Of a DNA stretch of 43,517 bases, positions 17,486-28,200 are shown piece after piece. The notes under the pieces are model-generated. The model saw only the letters and a list, made by a program, of their open reading frames with translations, searched no databases and had not been told where the DNA came from. The DNA is taken from positions 1-43,517 of the forward strand of contig NZ_JAHCKK010000032.1 of NCBI RefSeq assembly GCF_026125825.1, given 5' to 3'. The translations under genes and the position numbers were made by a program. This DNA is from Hydrogenophaga sp. (lineage in GTDB: Bacteria > Pseudomonadota > Gammaproteobacteria > Burkholderiales > Burkholderiaceae_C). Numbering within the stretch: the stretch's first letter is position 1; each line of letters begins with the position of its first letter.

Positions 17486-18734
17486 AGCGCAAGGCCTCGG
17501 CAGGGTTCACGCGGCTGGCGCGCCAGCTTGGGTAGATGGTGGCAAGGAAGGCCAGCACCAGCGAGATCAGCGCGACCGGCAGGATGTCGGTCTGCTGCGG
17601 GTCGCTGGGCATGCGGCTGATGAGGTAGATGTCCTGCGGCAGGAAGCTCGCGCCCAGCAGGCGCTCAAGCGCGGGCACCAGGGTGTCGATGTTGAAAGCC
17701 ACGCCCAGGCCCAGCAGCAGGCCCGCGCCGGTGCCGATGATGCCCACCATGGCACCCTGCACCATGAACACCCCCATGATGCTCTGAGGGCTTGCACCCA
17801 GCGTGCGCAGGATGGCGATGTCGGCGCGCTTGTCGGTCACCGTCATCACCAGCGTGGACACGAGGTTGAACGCGGCCACGGCCACGATCAGCGTGAGGAT
17901 GATGAACATCATGCGTTTCTCGAGCTGCACGGCCGCGAACCAGGTGCGGTTCTGGCGCGTCCAGTCGCGCACCAGCAGGCCGGGGTCGAGGTCGGAGGCG
18001 ATGGACAGGGCCACCTCGCGCGCCTGGTGCAGGTTCTTGATCTTCACGCGCACACCCGTGGGGCCTTCCACGCGGAAGATGCGCGCGGCGTCGTCCTGGT
18101 GCAGCAGGGCCAGGGCCGAGTCGTACTCGAAGTGGCCCGAATCGAAGGTGCCCACCACCGTCATCTGGCGGATGCGCGGCACCACGCCGGCTGGCGTGAC
18201 CTGCCCATTGGGCGCGATCAGCGTCACGCTGTCGCCCGCGATCACGCCCAGGCTGCGCGCCAGCTCGCCGCCGAGGATCACGCCGAACTCGCCGGGCACG
18301 AGGCGCGGCAGCATGGTGTCGGCCAGCTCCGCCGCCAGATCGGTCACCTTCGGTTCGAGCGCGGGGTCGATGCCGCGCACCAGCGCGCCTTTTATGTCCT
18401 CGCCGCGCGCGATCAGCGCCTGCGCCCCCACGAACGGCGCCGCGCCCACCACCTCGGGATGGCGCTCGATGCGGGCCAGCGTGTCGGCCAGGTTGGGGAT
18501 CGCCTGGCCGCTGGGCTCGAACACCTCGATGTGCGAGAGCACCCCGAGCATGCGATCGCGCACCTCCTTCTGGAAGCCGTTCATCACCGAGAGCACGATG
18601 ATGAGCGCGGCCACGCCCAGCGCGATGCCCAGCATGGACACGCCCGAGATGAAGGAGATGAAGCCGTTGCGACGGGTGGCGCGGCCAGCGCGGGTGTAGC
18701 GCCAGCCCAGGATGAGTTCGTAAGGGGTTTGCAT
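17478..18734 (-). CDS. lolC: lipoprotein-releasing ABC transporter permease (LolC/LolE family)
   Basis: A 418-residue permease with the LolCE layout. One membrane helix lies near 25-50, a large periplasmic domain at about 50-265 and three helices in the last 150 residues. [12 protein letters not shown] at the N-terminus and the C-terminal [17 protein letters not shown] block are diagnostic. Only one LolC/E-type gene is next to lolD, so the transporter may be a homodimer (LolF-type), as known for many proteobacteria. The ATG at 18734 is chosen because the protein then starts at the conserved N-terminus; the earlier frame to 18779 crosses the divergent gene's region. Confidence 0.93.
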   Translation of the reverse strand: MQTPYELILGWRYTRAGRATRRNGFISFISGVSMLGIALGVAALIIVLSVMNGFQKEVRDRMLGVLSHIEVFEPSGQAIPNLADTLARIERHPEVVGAAPFVGAQALIARGEDIKGALVRGIDPALEPKVTDLAAELADTMLPRLVPGEFGVILGGELARSLGVIAGDSVTLIAPNGQVTPAGVVPRIRQMTVVGTFDSGHFEYDSALALLHQDDAARIFRVEGPTGVRVKIKNLHQAREVALSIASDLDPGLLVRDWTRQNRTWFAAVQLEKRMMFIILTLIVAVAAFNLVSTLVMTVTDKRADIAILRTLGASPQSIMGVFMVQGAMVGIIGTGAGLLLGLGVAFNIDTLVPALERLLGASFLPQDIYLISRMPSDPQQTDILPVALISLVLAFLATIYPSWRASRVNPAEALRYE

Positions 18735-18746
18735 GCAATAGGAGGT

Positions 18747-18773
18747 GGGATGCAGCGGGCATTGTGGCATCCC
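18747..18773. promoter_or_regulatory. candidate operator palindrome between lolC and the RpfE-like gene
   Basis: Perfect 7-bp arms GGGATGC (18747-18753) and GCATCCC (18767-18773) with a 13-base spacer lie in the 52-base gap between two divergent genes. Centre-to-centre the arms are 20 bases apart, about two helical turns, as in many dimeric repressor sites. It could also be a weak hairpin. Confidence 0.3.
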
Positions 18774-18786
18774 CGACAATCACGGC

Positions 18787-19782
18787 ATGCCCACCCCCCG
18801 CCCGGCTTCTGAGCCTTCCTCGCACCTGCTGGTTCCTTTCGCCAGCGCGAGCGACCCCGCCTGCCGCGCCGCGCTGCCGGGTCTGCCCTTGCCAGAGCTC
18901 ACCGCCCTGCTGGCCGAACTGGTGCCCGTCTACACCGATGGAGGCGATGACCACAGCCTGAGCCCGCCGCACGAGCGCGCGCTGGCGCAGGCGCTGGGCC
19001 TGGTGCGCGCCGACGGCTGCCCGTTCGGCGATGGCCTGATTCCCTGGGCTGCCATGGAAGACGCACAGCCCGACACGCCCCAGGCCTGGTTCACGCCCTG
19101 CCATTTCCAGGTCGGCATGGAACAGGTGACGCTGCTGCCCGGCGATCAGCTGGGCCTGACGGACGAGCACTCGCGCGCGCTGTTCGACGCCCTGGCGCCC
19201 TATTGCGCCGAGGACGGCATCGCCCTCACCTACCAGTCGGCCACGCGCTGGCACGCCCGCGGCGAACCGCTGCGCGGCATCGCCTGCGCCAGCCTGGACC
19301 GCGTGAGCGGCCGCTCGGTCGAAGCCTGGATGGCCGAGAGCACGGCCAACCCGGCCGGTGGCCAGTTGCTCAAGCGCCTGCAGAGCGAGGCGCAGATGCT
19401 GTTCTACACCCACGCCGTGCACGATGCGCGCGAGGCCGCGCGTTTGCACCCGGTCAACGGCTTCTGGGTCAGCGGGGCTGGCGCGCTGGACCGTGCCGTC
19501 AAGCCGGCAGCCCCGCCCACCCAGCCTGAAGACCTGCGCCGCGCCGCGCTGCAGGCCGACTGGACCGCGTGGCGGCAGGCCTGGGCCGCGCTGGACGCCG
19601 GCCCCATCGCGCAGTGGCGCGCACGCGCGCAGCGCGGCGAACCGCTCACCCTCACCCTGTGCGGCGAACGCGCCGCACAGCGTTTCACGAACGCCCCCCG
19701 AGGCGCTGGCGCGCGCATCGGCCGCCTCATCAAGAACCTGCTGGGCCCCGCCCCGGCCTGGAAGACGCTGGACACCCTATGA
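18787..19782 (+). CDS. RpfE-like conserved protein (phosphoglycerate-mutase-type regulatory annotation)
   Basis: A 331-residue soluble protein that resembles the poorly characterised RpfE-type/COG4255 proteins of beta- and gammaproteobacteria, often found beside recJ. Motifs visible are FTPCHFQVGMEQVTL near 99-113, YQSATRWHARGEPLRG near 153-168 and LHPVNGFWVSGAGAL near 219-233. Some databases call such proteins cofactor-independent phosphoglycerate mutases, but I see no metal-site motif that supports it. Its stop overlaps the recJ start (ATGA), so the pair is translationally coupled. The biochemical role is unknown. Confidence 0.8.
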   Translation: MPTPRPASEPSSHLLVPFASASDPACRAALPGLPLPELTALLAELVPVYTDGGDDHSLSPPHERALAQALGLVRADGCPFGDGLIPWAAMEDAQPDTPQAWFTPCHFQVGMEQVTLLPGDQLGLTDEHSRALFDALAPYCAEDGIALTYQSATRWHARGEPLRGIACASLDRVSGRSVEAWMAESTANPAGGQLLKRLQSEAQMLFYTHAVHDAREAARLHPVNGFWVSGAGALDRAVKPAAPPTQPEDLRRAALQADWTAWRQAWAALDAGPIAQWRARAQRGEPLTLTLCGERAAQRFTNAPRGAGARIGRLIKNLLGPAPAWKTLDTL

Positions 19783-21515
19783 AGATCATCACCCGCGACG
19801 TCCCGCCCCGTGCTGCCTGGGCGCTGGAGCAAAGCGGCCTGCACCCCCTGCTGGCGCGCCTGTTTGCCGCGCGCGGCATCACCAGCAAGGACGAGCTCGA
19901 CGACGCGCTCGCGCGCCTGTTGCCCCCCTCCTCCATGCTGGGCGCCCAGGACGCCGCGCGCGCCCTGGCCGACGCGATGGCCGCCGGCAAGTCCATCTGC
20001 ATCGTGGCCGACTACGACTGCGACGGCGCCACGGCCTGCGCGGTCGGACTGCGCGGCCTGCGCCTGCTGGGCGCGCCGATGGGTTTTGACCGGGTGAACT
20101 ACCTGGTGCCCGATCGCGTCACCGACGGCTACGGCCTGACCCCCTCGATCGCGAAGCGCGTGAAGGCCCAGGGCGCCGACGTGCTGGTGACGGTGGACAA
20201 CGGCATCGCCAGCGTGGACGGCGTGCGCGCCGCGCGCGAACTGGGCCTGGACGTGATCGTGACCGACCACCACCTGCCCGCGCTCAAGGGCGGGGAGATC
20301 GCCCTGCCCGCCGACTGCATCATCGTCAACCCCAACCAGCCGGGCTGCACCTTCGAGAGCAAGTCGATCGCCGGTGTGGGCGTGATGTTCTACGTGTTGC
20401 TCGCGCTGCGGGCCGAATTGCGCGAGCGCGGTGTGTTCACGGCGCAGAACCAGCCCAAGATCGACACCCTGCTGCCCCTGGTGGCGCTGGGAACCGTGGC
20501 CGACGTGGTCAAGCTCGACGCCAACAACCGCCGCCTGGTGGCGCAAGGCCTCAGGCGGGTGCGCGCCGGTGCGATGCCCGCGGGCATGACGGCCCTCTTC
20601 AACGCGGCCGCGCGCAAGCCGGCCGCCGCCACCGGCTTCGACTTCGGGTTCGCCCTGGGCCCGCGCCTGAACGCGGCGGGCCGGCTGGCCGACATGACGC
20701 TGGGCATCGAATGCCTGACCACCGACGATGCGCTGCGCGCCGACGAGCTCGCGCGCACGCTGGACGGGATCAACCGCGAGCGCAAAGCCATCGAGGGCGA
20801 CATGCGCGAGCAGGCCCTGCAGATGGCCGAGGAGATGTTCGACGAATCGGAAGAGCCACCGCCTGCGCTGGTGGTGTTCGACCCCGACTTCCATGAAGGC
20901 GTGGTGGGCATCGTGGCCTCGCGCCTGAAAGACAAGCTGCACCGCCCCACCTTTGTGTTCGCCGCCAGCGGCGCCGAGGGCAAGGAGCACGAGCTCAAGG
21001 GCTCGGGCCGCTCGATCGCGGGCTTTCACCTGCGCGACGCACTCGACCTGGTGGCCAAACGCCACCCCGGCGTGTTGTTGCGGTTCGGCGGCCATGCCAT
21101 GGCGGCGGGCTGCACCATCGACGAGGAGCAACTGGAGACCTTTGAAGCGGCCCTGCAGCAGGTGGCGCACGAGTGGCTGGATGCCGCGACGCTGCAGCGC
21201 CGAATGGAGGCGGACGGCCCGCTCGACACGAAGTACCGGCGCGCGGATCTGGTGGACACGCTGCACCAGGAGGTGTGGGGCCAGGGTTTTGCTCCGCCGG
21301 TGTTCTGCGAGGAGGTGGTGGTGGTGTCGCAGCGCCTCGTGGGCGAGAAGCACCTGGCGCTGAAGCTCAAGCACCAGGGCGAGCCGGTGGACGGCATCTG
21401 GTTCGGCCACACGGAACCATTGCCGGCGCGGGTGAAGATCGCTTTCCGGCTGGATGCGGATGAGTGGCAGGGGCAGCGGCGGGTTCGGTTTCTGGTGGAG
21501 GCGGCGGAGGTCTGA
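19779..21515 (+). CDS. recJ: single-stranded-DNA-specific 5'-3' exonuclease
   Basis: A 578-residue DHH-family nuclease. Phosphoesterase motifs are DYDCDG (78-83), TVDNGI with Asp140, and TDHHLP (162-167), followed by NPNQPGC and the DHHA1 block with GFHLRDAL and FGGHAMAAG near residues 412-449, then the OB-fold domain. RecJ degrades ssDNA 5' to 3' in RecFOR recombination, mismatch repair and base excision repair. The ATG at 19779 overlaps the stop of the RpfE-like gene. The length is normal for RecJ. Downstream lies the inverted-repeat region at 21589-21694. Confidence 0.96.
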   Translation: MKIITRDVPPRAAWALEQSGLHPLLARLFAARGITSKDELDDALARLLPPSSMLGAQDAARALADAMAAGKSICIVADYDCDGATACAVGLRGLRLLGAPMGFDRVNYLVPDRVTDGYGLTPSIAKRVKAQGADVLVTVDNGIASVDGVRAARELGLDVIVTDHHLPALKGGEIALPADCIIVNPNQPGCTFESKSIAGVGVMFYVLLALRAELRERGVFTAQNQPKIDTLLPLVALGTVADVVKLDANNRRLVAQGLRRVRAGAMPAGMTALFNAAARKPAAATGFDFGFALGPRLNAAGRLADMTLGIECLTTDDALRADELARTLDGINRERKAIEGDMREQALQMAEEMFDESEEPPPALVVFDPDFHEGVVGIVASRLKDKLHRPTFVFAASGAEGKEHELKGSGRSIAGFHLRDALDLVAKRHPGVLLRFGGHAMAAGCTIDEEQLETFEAALQQVAHEWLDAATLQRRMEADGPLDTKYRRADLVDTLHQEVWGQGFAPPVFCEEVVVVSQRLVGEKHLALKLKHQGEPVDGIWFGHTEPLPARVKIAFRLDADEWQGQRRVRFLVEAAEV

Positions 21516-21588
21516 ACTTCCCTTTGTTCGTTGCACCTCGCGCCTGTGACAGGCAAGCGCACCCATGCAATGCGCCGTCTGCCTTGGA

Positions 21589-21694
21589 GGTCGACGGTGG
21601 TTGGGGTGATCGCCGCAGCGAAGTAAAGGAGTAGAACCGGCGAAGCCGGTTCGGGGGACATGAGCGGAGGCGATCACCCCAGCCGCCGGCGACC
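21589..21694. repeat. 106-base imperfect inverted repeat with an internal hairpin
   Basis: The left arm 21589-21614 and right arm 21669-21694 are 26 bases each and match at 23 positions as inverted repeats. The inner 13 (21602-21614 with 21669-21681) are perfect. Two of the three mismatches are T opposite G, so RNA of the plus strand could still pair there. The 54-base centre holds a second perfect hairpin, GAACCGGC-GAA-GCCGGTTC (21634-21652). It fills the 201-base gap between recJ and the convergent response-regulator gene and has no convincing ORF. It could be a REP/MITE-like element or a two-way terminator. Confidence 0.75.
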
Positions 21695-21716
21695 GGAGCC
21701 CCGCCAACGAAAACAA

Positions 21717-22457
21717 TCAGCTCATCAAGGCTTCACGAACCGCAGCCAGTTGACGGCGAGAAACAGCCAGGCGTTCCTCCACCCCGTCGAGCCGCACCAT
21801 CCAGCCCTCGCCCTCGACCGGGTCGTTGTGCTTCTCAACGGCGCGGACCGCCCGGCGCGACACCAGCGCGTTGCGGTGCACCCGCACGAACAGGTGGGCA
21901 TAGCGCTGCTCCAGATCGCTCAGGGCGCCATCGAAGATGTGTTCCTTGTCCGCCGTGCGCACCGTGATGTACTTCAATTCGGCCTTGAGGTAGATCACAT
22001 CGGCCAGCGCCACCCGCTCGCTGCGGCCCCGCTCCTGGATGATCAGGCTCTCGGGCAGACCCGCGTCCTGCGCGCCCTCGCCCGCGCTGCGCAGCTTCAC
22101 CACCTTCTGCAAGGCCTGCTGCAGCCGCTCGCGCCGCACCGGTTTGGTCAGGTAGTCCACCGCCTCCAGCTCGAAAGCGTGCACCGCGTGCTCGGCATAC
22201 GCCGTCACGAACACGATCGCCGGCGGCGCCGCCATCTGGCGCAAGGTGCTCGCCAGCGCCATGCCGTCCACGCCCGGCATGTGGATGTCCAGCATCACCA
22301 GGTCACAGCCCGTGCGCTGGATCTGCTCCATCGCCTGCACCGCGTTCGACGCCTCGCCCACCACATCCGCCCGTGGCTCGGTGCATTCGCCCAAGAGCGT
22401 GCGCAGCCGGGACCGCGCCAGCGCTTCATCGTCAACGATCAGTACCTTCAGTGCCAT
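21717..22457 (-). CDS. LytTR-family response regulator (AlgR-like)
   Basis: A 246-residue regulator with a receiver domain (1-120) and a LytTR DNA-binding domain (about 140-244). The receiver has Asp9/Asp10, the phosphoacceptor Asp57 in VMLDIHMPG, Thr85 and Lys105. The LytTR part contains YLKAELKYITVRT and FVRVHRNALVSRRAV. It is encoded 48 bases downstream of a matching sensor kinase. The gene order, divergent from argH, is the same as argH/algZ/algR in Pseudomonas, so this is probably the AlgR counterpart. Targets in this organism are unknown. Confidence 0.93.
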   Translation of the reverse strand: MALKVLIVDDEALARSRLRTLLGECTEPRADVVGEASNAVQAMEQIQRTGCDLVMLDIHMPGVDGMALASTLRQMAAPPAIVFVTAYAEHAVHAFELEAVDYLTKPVRRERLQQALQKVVKLRSAGEGAQDAGLPESLIIQERGRSERVALADVIYLKAELKYITVRTADKEHIFDGALSDLEQRYAHLFVRVHRNALVSRRAVRAVEKHNDPVEGEGWMVRLDGVEERLAVSRRQLAAVREALMS

Positions 22458-22505
22458 GTCACGCTCCGTTGCCAGATCCGGTTCGGTGGTTCATTCAAAC
22501 CCCGC

Positions 22506-23567
22506 TTATACCGGTATTTCCAGTCTTACCTGAAACACGCCATTCACCAAGGCGCTCTGAAAGCGCCCTTGTACATCATGCAACAGCGTCAGGCGCTGGC
22601 GCACATTGTCCAACGCCAGGCCGTTGCCCCGCCGTCCGCTGCCCGCCGGCACGGTGTTGGTGACCTTGATCACCACCACACTGCCACGGCGCTGGGTGCT
22701 GATGCGCACCACCGCCCCGCTCGCACTGGGCTCCACCCCGTGCTTGACCGCATTCTCCACCAGCGGCTGCAGGATGAGGGGAGGCAATTTGGCCTTGGAC
22801 GCCGTCTCGTCCACGCTCCACTCCACCTTCAGCCGATCGCCGAACCGCACCTGCTCGATCGCCAGGTAGTGCTCGGCCAGCTCCAGCTCCTGCCACAGGG
22901 GCACCGCCTCCTTGGCATCGGCCAGCGCGTGGCGAAACAGCTCGCTCAGGTCCTCAAGCAAGTTTTCGGCCTTGGCCGGCTCCTCGCGCACCAGCGCGAT
23001 CGCGCTGTTGAGGGTATTGAACAGGAAATGCGGGCGGATGCGGGCCTGAAGCTCGGCCAGGCGGGCGGTGGCGCCAGCGGGGCCGCGCGCCTTGGAGCGC
23101 CACATCAGCGCGGCCACCAGGACCCCGGACACGAGCGCGCCCGAGGCGGCGCTGGCCAGCCAGGGCGAGGGCTCGGCCAGGCCCATCCAGACCAGCAGGC
23201 CGCAGCCGTAGAGCCCCGAGAGCGCGCCAAATCCGATCGCCGCCCCCCACTGGCCCGGCATCGGCAACAGGCCCAGCTGGCGCTTGAGGCCGCACACCGT
23301 CAGCAGCCAGGCCAGCACGGCAGGCAGGGCGGCACCGGTGTAGATGGCCAGCTGCGTGACCCAGGCCACGAAGGTCTGGGCGCCGAACAGGGCGGCCACG
23401 GCCACGATGGCCTGCACGAACAGCACCGCGCGCAGCACCGTGCCGACCTGGCAGGTGTCAAACACCTGCACCCTCACGCGCAGGTCCTCGGGCATGTCCG
23501 CGAGCGGGCGCGCACCTGCGGCATGCGCCAGTTCCTGGAAGCTCGATAAAATTCTGGAATCTTTCAT
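22506..23567 (-). CDS. sensor histidine kinase (AlgZ/FimS or LytS-like)
   Basis: A 353-residue membrane kinase. Four hydrophobic segments (about 42-62, 68-92, 108-130, 138-155) are followed by a His_kinase domain with RPHFLFNTLNS (phosphoacceptor His180), the N box LVENAVKHG (Asn272) and the G box GRRGNGLALDNVRQRL. The ATPase motifs look intact. It should phosphorylate the LytTR regulator encoded next. I use the ATG at 23567; a GTG at 23576 in frame would add three residues and neither has a strong ribosome site. It diverges from argH over 147 bases. Confidence 0.92.
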   Translation of the reverse strand: MKDSRILSSFQELAHAAGARPLADMPEDLRVRVQVFDTCQVGTVLRAVLFVQAIVAVAALFGAQTFVAWVTQLAIYTGAALPAVLAWLLTVCGLKRQLGLLPMPGQWGAAIGFGALSGLYGCGLLVWMGLAEPSPWLASAASGALVSGVLVAALMWRSKARGPAGATARLAELQARIRPHFLFNTLNSAIALVREEPAKAENLLEDLSELFRHALADAKEAVPLWQELELAEHYLAIEQVRFGDRLKVEWSVDETASKAKLPPLILQPLVENAVKHGVEPSASGAVVRISTQRRGSVVVIKVTNTVPAGSGRRGNGLALDNVRQRLTLLHDVQGRFQSALVNGVFQVRLEIPV

Positions 23568-23714
23568 GGGAAGCACTGATCCGTCTTCGGGTCGGCCCCG
23601 TGAGGGCCTCTACAGGGGTCTGCCGCGCCGACAACCGGCCGGGGCCCACTGCCCCAAGCCCCATCCCAGGCGCACTCGCGCTCCATCCTTCTTCCATCCA
23701 GCCGCTGGTACACC

Positions 23715-25166
<1,452 letters not shown>

Positions 25167-25243
25167 GCTTGCGCGCCCCGTGCAGGGGCATCGGATCGGC
25201 AGCGGGCTTTGAGCTACCCTTGGCGTCTGCCATGGAGGAAGCC

Positions 25244-28200
25244 TTGAAGAACAACATCCCGCTCCGTTGGGTCGCCACCGCGTGGCTGGCCGTTGCCCTG
25301 CCCGCCTCCGCGCTTCAGATCACCAGCGTCTCGCCCCAGGGCGAAGTGGCCCGGGTGCGCCAGGTGGTCGTCAAGTTCAATGAGAGTGCCGTCAACTTCG
25401 GCGACGCCCAGGCGCCCGCACCGGTCTCGCTGAGCTGCAGCGACGCCCAGGCCACCCGGGGCAACGGCCGCTGGACCAGCGACCGCGAATGGGTTTTCGA
25501 TTTCGAGAACGATCTGCCGCCCGGCGTGAATTGCTCGGTGCAGGTGAAAAGCGGCTTCAAGTCGCCCAAGGGCACGGAACTGGCCGTGAGCCGCAGCAGC
25601 TTCCACACCGGTGGCCCGTTCGTGCAGCAGGTGCGCCCGGGGCCCTCGTCGCGCATCGACGAGGAACAGCACTTCGTTCTGCGGCTCAACGGCGCGGCCA
25701 CCACCGCCAGTCTGCAATCGCAGGTGTGGTGCGCGATCGAAGGCCTGGGCGAGCGCGTGCCGGTCCGGCTCATCGAAGGCAGGGACCGCGCCGATCTGCT
25801 CAAAGCCAATGGCTGGGACAAGCTGGCGGACAAGGAGCCGCAGCGCTACGCGACGCTGGCCTGCAACCGCCGCTTCACGCCAGACACCAAGGTCTCCCTC
25901 GTGTACGGCAAAGGCGTGGTCACGCCCTCGGGCATCGCGAACAGCGTGGAGAAGCGCTTCGACTTCCAGGTCCGCGAGGCCTTTACCGTGGGCTTCAGCT
26001 GCGAGCGCGAGAACGCCCAGGCCGCCTGCCTGCCGATCCGCCCGATGACGCTCAACTTCAGCGCACCCGTGCCGCGCAAGTTGGCCGAGGGCATCCGCCT
26101 GAAATCGGCCCAGCAGACGCACCCACCGGTGTTCGACGCGGACAGCCACGCCGACGGCGACAGCGTGGTCACCGAGTTGTCGTTCAAGCCCCCCTTCGCG
26201 GAACAGGCCGCGTTCACCGTCGAGCTGCCGAAGAACTTCAAGGACGACGCGGGCCGCGCGCCGGCCAATGCCCAGGGTTTTCCGCTGGCGGTGGCCACGG
26301 GCGCGATGCCCCCCTTGGCCAAATTCGCCGCTTCGCCCTTTGGCATCGTCGAGCGTTTCGCCGAACCGGGCGGCACCCCGCTGCTGCCCGTGACCTTGCG
26401 CAACGTGGAGGCCGCGCTTCAGGTGCAGGGCCTCAGCCCCGGTCAGGTGAACGAACTGCAGCCCAAAACCGACGCGGAGATCATTGCCTGGTTCCGCAAG
26501 CTGCAGCGCTACGACCAGTTCAACGTCTCGCGCAAGCTGGCGCAGGCCGACACGGTGGGCCCGCTGCCCAAGGTGCTGGAAGACCGGGACAAGCGCTGGG
26601 TCGAATCGCGCGCGGTGTCGCTGCTCAAGGGCCAGGCCGGGGTGAAAGCGATGGAACTGCCCCGGCCCGCCACCAACGACCCGCGCCCCTTCGAGGTGGT
26701 CGGCATTCCGCTCACGCCGGGCTTCCATGTGGTGGAGATCGCATCCCCCGCGCTGGGCGGTGCCCTGCTGGACGCGCGCTACGGTGGCTCGCGCACGATG
26801 TACGTGCGCACCTCCGCGCTGGTGACCAACCTGGGCGTGCATTTCAAGCTGGGGCGCGAAAACGCGCTGGCCTGGGTGACCACGCTGGACAAGGGCAAGC
26901 CGGCCGCCGGCGCCCGGGTGCGCGTCTCCGACTGCGCGGGCAAGGAAGTCGCCACCGGCACCACCAACGCCCAAGGCGTGGTCGAATTCAAGGACGTGCC
27001 GCCGCAAGCACCCCGCTGCAGCAGCGGGGACGGTGAAAGCACGCAAGCCTATTTCGTCAGCGCGCGGCTCCAGGACGGCGCCACCGAAGACATGGCCTTC
27101 ACCTGGAGCGACTGGTACCGGGGCATCGAACCCTGGCGCTTCAACGTGCCGACCAGCCGCGATCCGCGCCCGGACGCGCGCGCCCACACCGTGTTCGACC
27201 GCACGCTGCTGCGCGCGGGCGAGACGGTGTCGATGAAGCACCTGATCCGCACCGAAACCAGCCAGGGCTTCAGCCTGCCGGAAACCCTGCCCGACACCCT
27301 GGTGATCACGCACACCGGCAGCGGCCAGCAGTTCACGCAGCCCGTGGCCTGGCGCAAGACGGCCACCGGCGGCCAGAGCGCTGAAAACAGCTTTGCCGTG
27401 CCCGCCAGCGCCAAGCTGGGCAACTACGAGGTCACGCTCAAAAGCGCCGACGAGCGCCAGCGCCAATACAGCAGCGGCGAGTTCCGGGTGGAGGAGTTCC
27501 GCCTGCCGGTGCTCGAAGGTCGCATCGCGCCGCAGGCAGGCCAGGCACTGGTCAACGTGAAGAGCGTGCCCACCCAGCTGCAGGTCAGCTACGTCTCGGG
27601 CGGCGGCGCGGCCAACCTGCCGGTGCGCGTGTCGGCCTCGGTGCGCGACAAGTTCCTCAGCTTCCGCGACTTCGACGGCTTCAGCTTCCAGCCGCCCCGA
27701 GCGGACGGCGCGCCGGGGAACGAAGAAGGCGAAGAGGAAGCCGCGGCCTCGCAGGACCAGCGCGTCATCGCCGACAAATTGCCCATCACGCTGGACCGCA
27801 ACGGCGCGGGCGCGCTGACCATCGAGCAGGTGCCCACCGCCCCTCAGCCGCAGGAACTGCTGCTGGAGGCGAGCTACGCCGATCCGAACGGCGAGGTGCA
27901 GACGCTGCGCAGCGTCTCCACCGTGTGGCCAGCGAACGTGATCGCGGGCATCAAGACCGAAGGCTGGGTGTCGGCCAGCCAGAAGATCCAGTTCCAGGCG
28001 CTGGCGCTGGATCTGGCGGGCAAGCCCGCGGCCAAGGTCGCGCTGAGCGTGAAGGCGGTGGCCCGCATCACCACCACCAGCCGCAAGCGCATGGTGGGCG
28101 GCTTCTACACCTACGACAACCAGACCCAGACCAAAGACCTGGGCACGGTCTGCAGCGGCCAGAGCGATGCGCGCGGCCTGCTGCTGTGCGAGGCCAGACT

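Noticed and set aside
18787-19782. Calling the RpfE-like protein a phosphoglycerate mutase
   Set aside because: No metal-binding or phosphoserine motif of the iPGM/alkaline phosphatase superfamily is visible, so the catalytic label is not supported.
25175-25189. GCCCC/GGGGC hairpin after argH
   Set aside because: Five-base stem and no T tract; noted only as a possible weak stop signal.
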